A stretch of DNA of 64,000 bases from Malurus cyaneus samueli (GCA_009741485.1 CM019216.1:43535931-43599930); one strand, 5' to 3'. Positions 12,143 to 25,879 are shown, numbered from the stretch's first letter. Translations and numbers: made by a program. The notes: a model not told the origin generated them from the sequence alone.

Positions 12143-14635
12143 TATGATGACAACTGTGGTCCCACTTCATTCAACAGCACTGCAACTCTCCATCTACTTT
12201 CCATTCTGTCAATATATTGTTTATTCATCCAGGTGTGTCCTCTGCAGACAACATTTAGCTATGACTGCTGAATTAATCATTTACAGCTCTCCAAGGTAGG
12301 CTTTGAAGAGAGAGTTGCTTGGATCTCAAAGGTCAACATGAGACAGGGTTACAAATCCAAGGTGAAAGCTCTAACACTGCTAATACCCCACCCTGTGTGT
12401 CTAAACCAGACTATTCTCCCAATAATCAGATATGGGATGTAAATTATCTTTTGTTTTACTGGGTGAGGTAAATCTTGAAACAGCAATCATAAGCATTTGT
12501 CTGAGATTGGTGGAAAAATGAGGATCTGAAGCCTAGGCTTCTACATCCAAGGCCACCAGTCTACCAGAGGAAGCTGAGAGCCAGGGACAATGCTGCACTG
12601 GAAGATGATTTCTTAAAAACAGAAAGAGAAAATCAGACCCTGGCCATTTACTGTGAAGAATGGTCCTACCTTTCTGTTGTCACAGATAAAAAATCAGAAG
12701 GATTAGATCAGCAAAGAAAGACACTGCTTCTAAGAGAGAAATAAAACTAATCACAGCCTAGGAACACAGCAGCTCTGTGTCATTGCTATTCATCTTGGAG
12801 AATACCTGATCAGCAAATGACATCGTTCAAATGAATGAGCTGCAATGAATTTTGCAAATACAGGAAATAGATTTTGTATCTGCGAGCACTGATTGATTAA
12901 GCTCTTTCAGACTAATAGGCCCATTTACTGCAGTATCACTGGGCAAAATAAGAATCCTTCAGAAATCAGGAAACTCAGGAAAGAGCTGTGGATGAAGAAC
13001 AAGGGGTCTGCAGCACTGCTCACATCTGCAGGACAATGCAGGCTGTGTGCCACCTCTTCTCTAACCCAAAAGTCTGATCTTATTTGGGCTCAGGACAAGC
13101 CCCAAGGGTTTCAGGCTTTCCAAAATGCCTCCTTTTCTTTCTTAGAGCCAAGCAGAAGTCCATACTCAGCTTCATTAAAAACACCACCAAGAAAAAAACA
13201 GTCCCAGTGACACTGTGTTTTCTTTCATCATTTCCATCTGACAATGATAACTTGGAAATTGCATGTGCATCATAATTATAATCTGTCACTGCTGTCCAGA
13301 AAGAGAAAATGCACAGGGAGGAAGGTTGTGTTGTCCCTCAGATTAATTTAGTATAAGGGGCTAAATGGAAAACCCTCCTAACACCTTGTGTATCATGTTT
13401 CCTTTTTTCTGTCAGTACTGGGGCTGCACAGCCAGATTTCAGCAACAATTCTTTCCTCACAGACATTTCCCCAAAAGCCTTGAAGGTTTCAATGCCATTT
13501 AATATAAATTGAGTTTTTAACAAAATTTTAGAATTTTACTGAGTTTACAGTATCATCTGTTACACATCACTAGAAATCAGCATTGTTTGACTATGGCAAG
13601 CTGCACACATTGTGAATAATTTTTCAAAATCCTTGGAAATAAGTAACTTTGATAAGGTCTTTAGAAAAGATTCAAATGTGACCTAATTTTGGCTCATGTA
13701 ACATTCTGCTTGCAGCTTGATCTTATCTTTGTGCAATTTATGTACTGCTAGCTGTAGGTCTTGAAACTGTTCATTGAAGCCCATTCTTTCAAGCCCATAC
13801 GAAAAGATAGCCATTGATACATTCATCTTTTCTACTAAGCTCCGCAGATCTTCATAACCCTTCTTATGAGATGATTATATTTTACCAAATAAGTGTTTTC
13901 CCTTTCTGTAAGAAGGGAAACTTCTGTAAAACCAGGAAACTTCATTAGATGGCCTACATGTTGTATGCTAGACTTACATATTAGAGCTACATGTATGTGG
14001 AAGCCACCATTCAAATAAATGCAAAAACCACATATTTTCAGCTGTGACTGATAAGTGAATTATTATCTTGGATAACAAGACACAAGATTTTTCATTTCAC
14101 TTTAAATATTCTGTTATTTGTGCTGGAATTGCTTTATTTCCCTATCATTCAGGGAGTACCAAAGTGAAAGAGTGCATGCATTTAATTTGCTGAATCGTAG
14201 CTAACCACTATAGCTTGCAGGAGGAAGAACCAACTCTTTGTAGCCAATCCACTGTGTGAAGTGATGCTAGAAAATAGTTGTAAGCATCCTATATATACAC
14301 CCTATACATATATGAGATCCTCATCATGCAAAACAAAATCAAACACAAAGATTAGAAATAATTACTTTTTTCTATACTTACCATCATAGGCTCCCTTGGT
14401 AATCAATTAAAAAATATAGACAAATTGCCATGATTATCACATTGCTTAGACCCTCATTCTAGGATGAGATCTCACATTAAGAGAAATAAATTATAACCCT
14501 GTCTTTTGGAACTTTTATTCAGCTGAGATGGATCCTGTCTTTAGTTAGCACACTGTGCATGAGGAGGAGGAAGAGAGACCCTTCTTGCACATAATGAAAC
14601 ACATGAAATTCTTTCTGAAGGCACTTTTATTTTAC
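12143..14635. other. Non-coding stretch with one short hairpin
   Basis: No gene seen. Open frames at 12893-13210 and its minus-strand overlaps are not recognisable. A perfect 8-bp inverted repeat, 'tttccctt' (13897-13904) and 'aagggaaa' (13913-13920) with an 8-nt loop, is followed by a repeated 'cttctgtaa'-like word. It is probably chance or a slippage product. Confidence 0.55.
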
Positions 14636-14811
14636 GGTTGAGTGTTCAAACACTGGAACAGACTGCCAAACAGACATTGTGAAATATCCATTCTTGGGCA
14701 TTGCAAAACCTGGGCAACCTATTCCAGGTAATCTTGCCTGAGCAGGGAGGGTGGACTAAGTGGTCTAAAAAGATCCTTTTCACCATCAAAAATTCTTTGC
14801 AATTCTGTGCA
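14636..14811 (+). mobile_element. CR1 LINE 3' end, degraded
   Basis: Recognisable CR1 words in the right order: 'aacactggaacagactgcc', then 'cctgggcaacctattccag', 'cttgcctgagcagggagg', 'gtggactaagtggtctaaaa' and a tail 'aattctttgcaattctgtgc'. Family copies read 'cattggaacaggctgccc', 'tgggcaacctgttccag', 'cctgagcagg.gggttggac' and 'gattctgtg'. This is a 5'-truncated copy of about 175 bp, strongly diverged, with no coding capacity. Confidence 0.9.
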
Positions 14812-17800
14812 ACACATTGCAAAGTTTTATTAAAGAGTGGTTGCATATCACTTTTAAATCAGTTTTGTATTACAAGCTTGACATATAGCATAATTAAGAA
14901 TATGTGAGAATGAGATTTCTGCTAGATGTGTAAATAAAGGGAAGCTCCACAAGAAATCTGTCCTAACAAATGTAAATACCTTGATATATAACAATTACTG
15001 ACTAAGGCAATATGGAAAGAGGACCTACATGAAGTGGGTTTGAAAGTAGGTTAGAAACAGTAGTTAACTCTTCTTACATTTGGAAATAAAGCTATCTAAA
15101 TCTAACACAATGGTAGAGTACAATGACACTGCTGTCAATTTGATACATTTATCTTTCTCTGGCTTTTTCTAAAGAAGAAGAAATAAATTATGTAACAGAC
15201 AAACTGATAAAACTACAATTTCTGCCATTCTTGACATCCTTATAACATTAAGAAAGGACAAAGGCTGATGAGAATGAATGCCTATTTCCTTTCATTCTGC
15301 TGACACTTGGAGTTATTCATTGTAGTCACAAGTAGCCTCTTTTTGTACTATGTCTCCATATCTGAAAAGTTTTAGAATGAAACATGAAAATATTCTTAAC
15401 TTGACTCTACCCACCATTTTTTTTTTTCTCACTACATTCCCTAATTTACTTCTTCTACCAAATGAAAGACCTGGGCCATAGAGGAAATACTGGAACGTAT
15501 TCATTCATGGTTTCAAATATAAGAAATTTGCTAGCCACTGTAGCCAATCCAGTCACTAATTTCAGATACATTGAGCTTCAGCCTGTCCGCTGACATAATC
15601 TCAAACTTTAAAATATGCTCTTTTACAAATGAACTGAATAATTAAAAACGGTGATGCCAGCATGTATTTTGTTTATAGATTATACATATTTATAGTTTAG
15701 CTGTTCCACTATAAACATCTAATAATGTTTCTGGTCTAATATTGGCAAGAACACTCATAGGGTAATAATCATATTTATCTGAGGCAGATTCCCACAGTCA
15801 AAGTGGGAAGGGTAAAATCAGCACAGAATCAATGAAAGAAAATAAACAAACAAACAAATGCCCTAACATAGCAACTAATGACAAAAGAGGAAAAGAGGTG
15901 GAACCAGTTAACCAGCCAAATGAGCATAGCAAATAACCCTGAAAAAAGTGGTATCAAAGCCTCTGTTGTTGCCCACACCACAGAGTGATTATCTCAGAAA
16001 CCTGGGCCATTTGGGGCCAATGGAGTTCACCAGGGGATTTCTTGAAATGTCTTTTTGCCCTCTGGTTCTGTAATTTAAACGTGAATAAAATTTAGGCAAC
16101 AAGAAATATTAAATAGACCTGAAGAACTTCTCTGTTAGGACAAGCTGCGAAACAAGGAATAGCAGGAGAATAACTGTGAGTAGGATCATTCGTTTGTAAT
16201 CATGATGTGGCTTACAGTTTCCTTCTTCCCAACTTACAGTGCTGTAACGTGTTTTAACAAGCACAAAATCTTTATTCAAGCTTTGTTCAAATTTCCATTA
16301 TTACTCTCATAACAGACAGTGCCCCTCTGAAACTAGATGTGGCTTCAGATTGATACTAAGCCTGACTCTTCTGATGATTCAAACATGAGAATTTTTTTAT
16401 TTTTAATGTGCAAATCCTTTGAGAAGCTCAAGCATAACCACATTGAAAATTCCTGCTTTGTCTGCTAATTGGAAATTGGAAAGACTTACTGAACAAAACA
16501 TAGGAAAATTAGTTGCTAGGAATTATAATTTCTTTATTTGTTTGTTTGTTGTGATTTACACCACCATGGAGACACTTTCCTTCATATTAAAATCTCTTCT
16601 TATGCTTGGTTATGCATTAAAGAATGGTGGACCCAACTGTAGTAGCATTTAATGCTGCGGCAACCTCCATTCTCAGAGGTCATCTGCCCATTTTCAGCTT
16701 TTTACGTTTATTAGTGATGTATTTCATCTAACCATCTAAGTGAAGCTGGGCAATTCTTTCTGAACATTTGGTAACACTAATGTATTCTTCTTCGCATATT
16801 ATTTTTCACATTCCTGAAAAAAATTAAGTATTTCATTTAAAGTGGAATAGAACATCCCATGTGAAGCAAAGTGACATTTTTGGGTGTTTTGCTTTGTCAA
16901 GTAATTTTTTTTTTAATTCCCTTTGATCTGTTCTACTTTTATTTTTATTTATAAATCCTACTGCTGAACCAATAAAATCAATTACTCATGTCAGCCTAGT
17001 TTCATCTACAAAGGTTTTGCTGCCTCCTTCTATCAAAGAGGGGGTTCCCAAAGCACTGGAGCACTATCACAGTTATCAGAATCTGAGACCAACAACTTCT
17101 AACCTTATAGTTGGCATTAGTGTAAAGTTGATAGGATTTTGTAGTCAGTACGGTCTCACAACAGCAGTTTTGGAATAATCACTTCAAAAGTAGATAGCAC
17201 CATTTCTGAACATAGTTCCCAAAGCAGCACAGTTCCACCCACTATTTTAGTAGGGAAAAAAAGGTGCTTTGTGTCTGTTGACTATTCTGGGCCTTATTCA
17301 AACACAGGGGAAAAGAGAACAGTTCAATTTGATACAAAACAGAGAGGGTTTGGAGAATTCTAGCCCTAATGTAAGTGGGTAAAGTTATGCTGAAGTTACC
17401 TTTAACCTTTATGTAGTAAAATCCATATTTTTTGATTGTTTTTAATTTAGGAATCCTATATTTGTTGATTTTAAAGATGAAATATGCAACATACTTAGCA
17501 TGGAGCACCTCCCTGCAGCTGACGGTTTATACCACCACAAGGTGTAATAAAGCCAGTATTTTATCCAGCCACCAAAATTGATTCAGATGTTGCATAATCA
17601 TACCAGGGGATATCCAGTGCATTTTGCTACCCAAAATCCACTTAGTGGTCACATGCCTGGGAGAAATCACTGCAGAGCCAAGGTAGGGTAGAGTTGTACT
17701 GACAGACAAAAGCCTGAGGTGCTGAGAGTATTTGAGGCCCCTTTCTCCAATCTAATGAACAACAGATGTGCCTTAGTGAGGACAGGATTAATCTTCAAAC

Positions 17801-17899
17801 ATCTCATACCCCCTTGCTATAAGACACAATGGGAGTTGTTCATAAAAGGAGAGGACTGCCTGCCCCAAGCTGAATTTTCCAGGGATGGGATGGGATCCT
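14812..17899. other. Non-coding stretch, no gene seen
   Basis: AT-rich sequence with small AAAC/TTTG-type runs (15843-15859, 16539-16553). Poly-T or T-rich patches occur at 15418-15428 and 16904-16914. No exon or repeat family recognised. A minus-strand open frame (17242-17508) is low-complexity and Lys/Ile-rich, as expected from AT-rich DNA. Confidence 0.6.
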
Positions 17900-18719
17900 T
17901 CTTCTGACTGAGTGCAGAAGAGGTCATTGTAAGTGCTTTTGAAGTGATGAATGGTGCATCTAACCAGCTGGAGAAGGCCACCTGCATGCCATACGCTGGC
18001 AGACGTGGAAGTACTTGGGAAGCAGTTAATAACTCCCTGAACTGACAGGGGCAGATTTTGCAGCCTCTTAGCAAATGGCAGCTTCAAAAAGTAGATTTGC
18101 ATTTACCCTCAAACCAAGACAACAGCAGCTCCAGCTTATGCGTGCGTGTTTGTGTGCATGTGTGCACGCGTAGACGTGGCATTTTATAAACCCTCTTGTC
18201 GACTCGTTCCAGAAGGGAGGCAGGAGTTTCTTCATTGTGCAGCTTGCGCCGTGTGCCAGCAGGACAGGATGAATTGAAGACAGTATTCCAAGTAGCCTAA
18301 CACATTCTTGCTGTTGTAGCTAACTTTCAGTACAAAGCAGGAGGAAAACAAAGGCCTAAAGAAAGGAAAATTCAGAAAGATCTACAGTCCAGGGAACCTG
18401 AAAGGGATTAACTTGGTCTCCCAGGCATGATTCGTTATGCTGATCTGAGAATAAGACAACATGGGGCTGTGGTAGCTGCCGACCTGCTAAGCCTCTTGCA
18501 AGTCTGAATTGTCAAATATCACCTCCCTTCCTGAATGACTCGCTCCATCTGTGTTTGCTAGTGTCCACATTGACAGCTGCCTGCCATCTTGGCAAGAAGG
18601 TCAATGCAATCTGAGAATCTGCAGTGGACGTCCAGAGCATGCAAACACAAAAGCACACAGCCCTTAAGCTAACAAAGCCTGTTAGCTAGCCACTCCAGCA
18701 AATAAAGCAGTCCAGGCAT
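17900..18719. promoter_or_regulatory. Candidate conserved non-coding element (composition only)
   Basis: About 800 bp of evenly mixed, non-repetitive sequence that differs in texture from the AT-rich, homopolymer-rich flanks. It contains binding-site-like words close together, for example 'attgacagctgcctgcc' near 18569, which joins a TGACAG core (MEIS/TALE type) to a CAGCTG E-box, and 'gggattaactt' near 18408, a homeodomain-like ATTA word. Such words are short and frequent by chance. The minus-strand open frame at 17788-18102 is not recognised. Conservation cannot be judged from one sequence, so this is a guess from appearance. Confidence 0.2.
18139..18172. repeat. Alternating purine-pyrimidine tract
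   Basis: 'tgcgtgcgtgtttgtgtgca' continuing to 'tgtgtgcacgcgta' is almost entirely alternating purine and pyrimidine with several CG steps. Tracts of this type can adopt left-handed Z-DNA under negative supercoiling. It is short and interrupted by 'ttt'. Confidence 0.6.
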
Positions 18720-20472
18720 CTCAGTATATAAACTAATTCCAAAATCATTAGGAGTGCTTGAATCTATTAACATAGTGGTGGCTGAACGTGTATTTGCTCA
18801 GACAAGGTAGTGCGAAGAACTGAAGACTCCTGCACATATTAACTCCCAGTCAGTGCATTCTGGAAGGTATGTGTTTCTTTAAAGAAAAAGAGAGGCACAT
18901 CAATCTATCTCACTTATGATCTACGTACAGCTGCTATTCAACAGGGTCAATAATTAGCTTTCATTTTTGTAACTTTATCAAAACACAGAGGATATCTTGC
19001 TATGAATGCATATCACTGAATATATAATGAGAGCATTTTAATAAAAAAAAAAGAGGTAAAGAATATATCACTGAACTAGGAAAGAATAAAGAATTGAGAA
19101 TTCCACCCACTGTTACTCATCCATTTGAATAAGAGATGAGCTGCCAGTAAGGAGTACAACCAGCTAGTAACACTGCTATATTTATATGGGTCCTTCAGAA
19201 AGACAGAAAAATATTAACATAATTTGTAACATGTTGCTTAATTGAATCAAACTCAAATCCCTGACTATTTGTGATTAGCCTAGCCGCTCCTTAATCAGAA
19301 ACAAGGATATCATCAGAGGTTTTATATGGAGGCTATATACTGGTAACTGGGTATTTATAGAAATATTCCTTTGTGCTACTTTATCTTTGCATGGTTACAG
19401 ATTCATGCATTAGGCCTCATTTTTCAGACGGGATTTTAAAGAGGTGAAAATACCTCATGAAGCAACAAGAAATATCGTAGCTTCATTTTGCCTTCAGGTT
19501 CATGCATTGAAACCAACTAAAGCCTCAGGTTAAAGAAATTTAGGTCACATTTGTGCAAAACAGCTCTGCTGCCACAGTTACTAGTTACTCCAGCTTGCAT
19601 AACTGATATTTTCAAGAAAGCGAAGTAGTCTGTTTCTTAAAGAATATTTGTTCAAGGGATTCAGCCAGAAGAATTTTAAAAAGAAAAGTGGAGCTCTAAC
19701 ACACAGCTTTTCCCCGGAGGATGAATTAAAAACCAGAGAAGTTGTCCAGGCAAACGCTTGCAGCATTATTCACTGTCCCCCACACCCTTCACTACTCCAG
19801 GGGATGAAGCATTGACCTTGCTCTGTTCTGTGTGACTGAATGGCAAACAGGTGACTTCTCCTGGAGCAACTGAGGGCTGTGGAAGTAGGAGAGAGAGAGA
19901 AAGTCCATGAGCAAAATGTTTGCAACTTTGCTCAGCTTCGAGGCTACAGAGGTTCAGAGGGGTTGCTAACTCCATCCCACTATGGACTATAGCTCAGGAG
20001 GATTGTAGAAACAAAAGTGGAGAGTGGAGAAACAAGAAAGCCCTACAAAAGCTGACTAAGTTCATTCACTTCACAAATACAAGCTTCGAGCTCTCATTTT
20101 TACTGAGTGAGACTCGCCAAAGAGTAGACTTCACCCTCCAGCATATTTGGACTCCCTTCTCCATTGCAGAAGTAGATTTTTTTTTTGGCCCAGAAAAAAG
20201 AGTTGGCTGCTGGCTTGAGAAGGGTCACAGCTCAGGCTGGGAAGGTCGGTTCTGAATTATCAGAAACATCAGTTTCTGACAGCTCTTTGTGCTGCTTCCT
20301 GTGCCAGGAGAGAGTGAATTTGGCCCACCACAAATACTGTGTGGTAGGTTAGGATAATACACTTTCCATAGTCCAGTTTTATGTGCTATTAATAAATTAT
20401 ACTATTCCAATGCTTTTCTAACAGCTCAGCTCGAGTTCATCAACTTTCATCTCTGTCATCAGAATATACAGC
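18720..20472. other. Non-coding stretch with one short hairpin
   Basis: No recognised gene. A 9-A run near 19042-19051 and a GA run at 19889-19901 are present. A perfect 8-bp inverted repeat with a 4-nt loop lies at 20260-20267 ('tcagaaac') and 20272-20279 ('gtttctga'). The 111-codon plus frame at 19920-20255 shows no known domain. Confidence 0.55.
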
Positions 20473-20504
20473 TTTATTTATTTATTTGTTTGTTTGTTGG
20501 GGGN
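20473..20504. repeat. TTTA/TTTG tetramer microsatellite next to an N
   Basis: Three TTTA units are followed by three TTTG units, then 'ttggggg' and an N at 20504. The N follows directly after the repeat and G run, consistent with a sequencing problem at low-complexity DNA. Confidence 0.9.
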
Positions 20505-23500
20505 TAATCCACCCCACACGCTCCCTCTACTCATGAAAATCTTTCAGACAATTTGCATAGTAAATTGACAAAATGTCGGCTTAGATGGTGTCTCATCCTT
20601 GAGCACTGTTATTTAATATATGTTTCCAATTCCTGCAATTGCCTCCCTTAGGCATAAATTTGAGTAAATAAACTGGCCTTTCACCATACCTTGAAGGTCA
20701 ACTAATTCAGGGTCTGCGAAACCACTGGGGGATGTGGGTGCAAGGACCCTGCACCAGTATAGCCTTGCTTTCTGCTCCCAGACATACTTTATGTCTCCAT
20801 AAAAAGCCAACTCTCAGGAGCTAGGCATAGAGAGGTTAATCCTTATTACTAGTGACACTGGAAAAAGCTTATGACAGATGCACAGTGGGTCCACTTTGGA
20901 AGACTGCATAACTGAGAGCATGGGAAGGATGTTTTGCACAGAACTGCCAGAAGGCTTAGAAAGTGTATTAGAAAAATTCTGGTTTTTTCACTGCATAGCT
21001 AGTTTAATGAACCTCTGTGCCTCAGGGTAAGGGAATGTACAGTATTTGAGCAGATAATCTATGTGACGTAACAAATTAACCTCTGAAAAGAACCTCCATA
21101 GTTATGCAAAGCTGTGTCTTGCTTTCTTTTGAATAACTAAGCCCCATATCCTGAAAAAAAACCACAAGTTCTTGCTAAAAGATAGATGGGCTTGTGCTCT
21201 GCTGTTACACTTGGTAGCAAAAATAGCAATGCGAAGAAAAATAATGTTTCCATCTTAGTGGGACACCATTGTGTAAGCAGCTTGAACAAATGGCAAGGGT
21301 GCCTCTTCAACCACCCTGCTTTCTATAGGGAATTTTTGTGGAACAAATTCCGCTTTTAGCATAGATTGGCATTATTGGCAGGGAGGGTATTAAATCACAA
21401 AGTGGCACAGAACCCTAATTAGCAAGAGTCACTAAGTTGCAGGTTTGTGCTGTGATCGAGCTAAAGCACTTGTAAAGATTTTTCTCTGTCCCACTGGGGA
21501 TGGACTGATGCCCTGAAGATTAGACAGGGCTGCATAATTCCCTAATGTCTGCCTGAGCTGATGCTAGGCACTGATTCTTTCCTCAGCAGCTGCTCACAAG
21601 GTGCCTGGACAGGCTCCTTCAGGGCTTCTTGTCCCCAGGATCATTCCTTTTCTCCAAACAGTGTCCTCTGTTTCACCTGCTGCATTTCCCTGCATGGCAG
21701 AGAGCAACACAGGACTTTTTCTGAAACAGAGCCATGGTGGTTGTGCCATAACTTCTCTAACAAAAGCATGATAAATAAACTTTGCCTTTGCTCTAAGTGA
21801 ATTCCTGCCTTCCAAAAAGCCAAAATAATTTAAATGTCAAAATAGGGTGCTCAAATTTCGTAAACAACCAGGCCTCAGGATTTCTAACAAAAGTAAATGC
21901 AAAATGAGCTGGAGCTGGTTCATTACACACGAAGGCTTTCAGGGAAGCAGTCACAGTCTTTGTTTGCCAGCTGTTAGGACTTTCTTACAGCCTAGGTAAG
22001 TGGTTTCATGCAGGCAGTTTTCTGAGCACTAAGAAAAGTCTCTCTGTGGCTTTTGGTTCAGGGCAGCCATGCCAAAAACAGGCTAGAAGCAAAAACAATG
22101 CTGATATCTGAGTGAAAGTTTACAGTACAGCACAGAGTGGTTCTCACTCAGTCCCTTTCTGTATTATTCAAAGTTTCCAAAGGGAAAATTTTCTTGCTCA
22201 GTGAGGAGCATTTCAGCGTGAGATTAAGGTATTCTATTAATTTTCAAAGCCACAAGAGTTTTCAGGGATTTTTTTTTATATATCAAAAAAAGTTGACCAT
22301 ATAATTTACCTTCTGGAAGTATCTCTGATAATTTCCTGATGAGGGCACAGAATAAAATGGCAATTTAGTACTAAGCTAAACCAAATAATGCAAAAGAATA
22401 AAATAAAGATGAAATGGTTGTGCGCTGCATCTTTCTTAGCATGCTGCATTTGGTTGCTGCATTATAGCAGCTTCAGAACAATGCACCTTCTAGGGAGCCA
22501 TGCAGAGCACAGTGCTTACACTGGGAACCAAAACCTCAAACAAGGCAACATGCTTTAGATCTGTGCTTGAAGGTATTATCTAATCCTCATTAATTCCAAA
22601 CATAAGGAGTGGTCTGAGTAGTAGAAGGTCTAAATCATACAGCAAAAATGTGAAATTACTTAGAGTGAACTCACAACAAGGCAGTTTTCAGTAATTAACC
22701 ACTTAGCTTCCAGTTCTAGGCATATATTTGTCTTTAACATATGAGTAACCCTAAAGAATGCAAGTCTTTGGAGTGCAGGTTATTCAAAGTCACACAGCAG
22801 AAGTAAATAACAGCTGTGGGGGACCTGAGGAGTGGGAGAGAACTTGGACTTTAACCTTGTCACTCCTTCAAGAATGATTGTTCCCTGTCCTGACCTTGAA
22901 GTAGTGGGATTTTCTGAAGGGAGAAATTCCAAGTTTGTGGTGAAAAAGGAAACATTCTCTGGCAGATTATTTTGTTAACAGCAGCTGTCTGAACCTGCCG
23001 GGATATTTGGAATGTCCCAGTCAGTCCCAACAGAGAAGGCACAAAGGGTAAAGGACAGGTGAGGTTGTGCCTGTCTTCTTCAGGCTTTTGCATATTTGCT
23101 CTCTCTGACTTCTAATTAGAGCTGGAACCAGAGCTCCAAAAGTAAACATGCCTCTGCAGAGAGCCCGAGTCTATATTTGGCCAGGAGAAAATGCTGCCTC
23201 TCACTCTTACCTCGAGCACCAATACACTTGTGCAAGTGCAATTGTACTGCAGAACAAATCTCATCGGAGAGAGAACTACCTAATTTACGCTCCTGCCTAA
23301 ACAATCACTGAGAAAACACACCAAGGTCTTCTCAGCTTAGCTGGAATCAACTCAGAGGGCAAGTAATGAATCTAATTGTTACGCTAGTTTCCATGTCAGC
23401 AAAATAACAGATGTACAGTATAGCAGAGGAGGGGAAACTTGGGTTTTGTTTGTTGAGCAGGTGCTACATTAACTGTCACGTGGAAGTTTCTCAAGTGTGT

Positions 23501-24840
23501 TTGGAGCCAGTTGGAAGGGAGCCAAGAGCACAGCTTCCATTTCATCCCCTGGACATCCAGCTGTGCAGCTGCATAAGCCCCCAGAAGCAGCTGAGGCAGT
23601 GAAAACAGTGACACCTTGTCACTTCTTCAGCCATTTCTAATGCCCCACCACAAATATGAAATAAATAAAACACCCAGGAGCCACCCTCCCTCCATTATGA
23701 AGACTGTGACCCAGCTGCCAGATATTCCTGCCACAGAGGGCCAGGCAGATGGGGACAGCAAGTTACCCCTCATCTCCAGCAATTACCGCACCCAGGGCGT
23801 CAGGGAAGGGTCTTAAGTTTGCACATGTGCTAAAGGGACTTTTGGGAGGGATCAGTGGGGCTGGATAGGCGTCACAATGATAAGCTTTGTTGTAAAGAAA
23901 TGATTTGACATGCCAGGCAACTGCAGAGAAACCAGCGCCTGTTTAATAGCAGTGCATAGAAAACGTAGCCAGCAATTAGGCTGAAGCTGTCATCAGCAGG
24001 CAGAGAGAGGCTTAGCACTATTACAAGAGCTGAGGTGGCTATTAAGTGCAGTCTGTCTTCACTGAACAATCCTTCTGTGGCCAAATGACTTGGAAACTCG
24101 TGCTGATACTTTGCACAAATTCTTCACCTAAGCGGTGCAAAGCTGCGGACAAGGGTGAGGTCCTACAAATGTGAAGGCACCCCAACATAGATTCAGATAA
24201 AATGTGATAGCAAAACAACCTACAACCAGAGTTCCCAGAAATGTGAAATGTTCAGGATGTTTTTTTAAGCTACAGAAGAAGAGAAAATGAAAGACAGAAG
24301 TATTATTCAAGCACATCTTTACAGAAGTTAACTGATTATCAGCAAGAGCTGAAACAAAACCACTGTGTGAGTGTTTTTAAACAAAGTAAAGTAAACTCAA
24401 ATATCTGTTTCCATGCAATTGGCATTTAGAAATCAAATGAAAGCAAGACAACCTGTGCAACACTGATAATAAGGATAACAGTGTACACAAATGATAAAAT
24501 ACTGTGCAGTTGTGCAGTGCTGTATTGTCAGGGATGAAAGTCAATAAATTCAATGCACTGAGAAGTATAAGGAATACCTATACATCAGAATTCTATACTG
24601 ACATTGAAATATGTACATCAGAGTTATACCAGTGACTGAGAAGAATGGGAGATAACAGAGGTAGACTTCAGATATGACAGGATGTGATGCAGAAATAAAA
24701 TTTGGATTCTGTGACCAGTTGCTTATTGAGGTTACTAGTTGGTGAAGTAATAAAAAAATACCCATATTTCAGTAATGAATTGTGCCGAGGCTGTGCTCTG
24801 TACAACAAGTGACTATATTCAGATTCAGCTTTTGTGCTAG
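20505..24840. other. Non-coding stretch, no gene seen
   Basis: About 4.3 kb. The open frames at 21561-21815, 23116-23304 and 23396-23614 occur in both orientations over the same bases and are not recognisable. A strong donor-like word, 'ctaggtaagtgg', lies at 21992-22003 but has no convincing coding exon beside it. No repeat family is recognised. Confidence 0.55.
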
Positions 24841-25012
24841 AGCCACAAAAAAACCCAAGCCAAACACCCCCCCCCCCCAAAAAAAAAAAAAAAAACACAA
24901 AAACCCCAAACAAACCACAAAAATCCCACCAAACTACAACACTGCAACTGTAGTAGCTACTTCCGGGGGGAAAAGAATAAGGAAATCACTAAAAAAAAAA
25001 AAAAAAAATAGG
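24841..25012. repeat. Low-complexity C/A block with C12-A17 and A18 runs
   Basis: A run of 12 C (24867-24878) is followed directly by 17 A (24879-24895) and then by A/C-only sequence to about 24945. A second A run of 18 lies at 24991-25008. The A/C-rich sequence could be a decayed retroposon tail, but I see no recognisable body next to it. Homopolymer lengths here are likely to be unreliable. Confidence 0.85.
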
Positions 25013-25644
25013 AAGCTTTTAAATTAAAAGAAGAAGCTAAAAAGATAAAAATGCTTACAGTTACCATGGAGACAGTTTATAAAATAAAAATGAGATGTTC
25101 ATAAGAAATGCATACCACAATCAAAAGACTTTTAAAAGCTTAAGAAAAGTTAGCATAGTTAAGAAGGAGAGTACGAGAAACTAGGAAAGACATCGTGACA
25201 TCTTCAAAAATAGAAGTCTGTGAAAGAAACAGAAAACTGAAAAGAATAAACAGGCTGGTAAATGTATAACATGGTGTCAAAAATTATTCCAAGAAAGAGC
25301 TTGTTAATCACATAGAAGCTGTATATTTTCTGAAAATACCAACCAGGTAGCAACAGAGCCTTCAGCACTCAGATCTGAAGTACAAGGGCATTCTAAAGAG
25401 CTGTATAATAAAAGATAAATGATTGATTTCCATCAATATTTGCTACAGAGCTCTTTGCAAGGTTTCTGCTAGAGGGCAGTTTGAGGAGGTGTTTAAAATT
25501 AAAATATCGACAGCTTTAGAAAAAAAATTTGAGAAAATATAATCACAGATAACATTGTCACAGCTGTCCTAAAGCAATCTCAGCTATGAATACCCTGGTT
25601 ATTAACTGCAGTGCATAGCTTTGTCACTCAACTTGCCCCTAGAG
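25013..25644. other. Non-coding A-rich stretch
   Basis: A-rich plus strand with many AAAG/AAAA words and no open frame of note. No repeat family or RNA gene recognised. Confidence 0.55.
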
Positions 25645-25690
25645 CTTAAGAGTTTTGTTTTAAGACACTTAAGAGTTTTGTTTCAAGATT
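25645..25690. repeat. 23-bp tandem duplication
   Basis: 'cttaagagttttgttttaag' begins at 25645 and 'cttaagagttttgtttcaag' at 25668. The two adjacent 23-bp copies differ at three positions. This looks like a simple replication-slippage duplication. Confidence 0.9.
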
Positions 25691-25879
25691 TTTCAGGAGG
25701 CTTTAGAGAAAAAAGGCTGACAAATGAGGCTAATTTCCATACCAGCTAAATTGGTCATTTACAATAAGAATAGCATTTGTAGATAATTACATAATACAGT
25801 CAGAGCAGTCAATCCAGCCTTTGGAGGAGGAAGTAATCCAGGACTCTTTTGAGAAGTGACAAGATCTATTATCAGAGCA

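Noticed and set aside
21970..22003. Possible 25-bp microexon between 'tttgccag' and the donor 'ctaggtaagt'
   Set aside because: The donor word is strong, but a microexon cannot be claimed without transcripts, and neither side has a credible coding exon.
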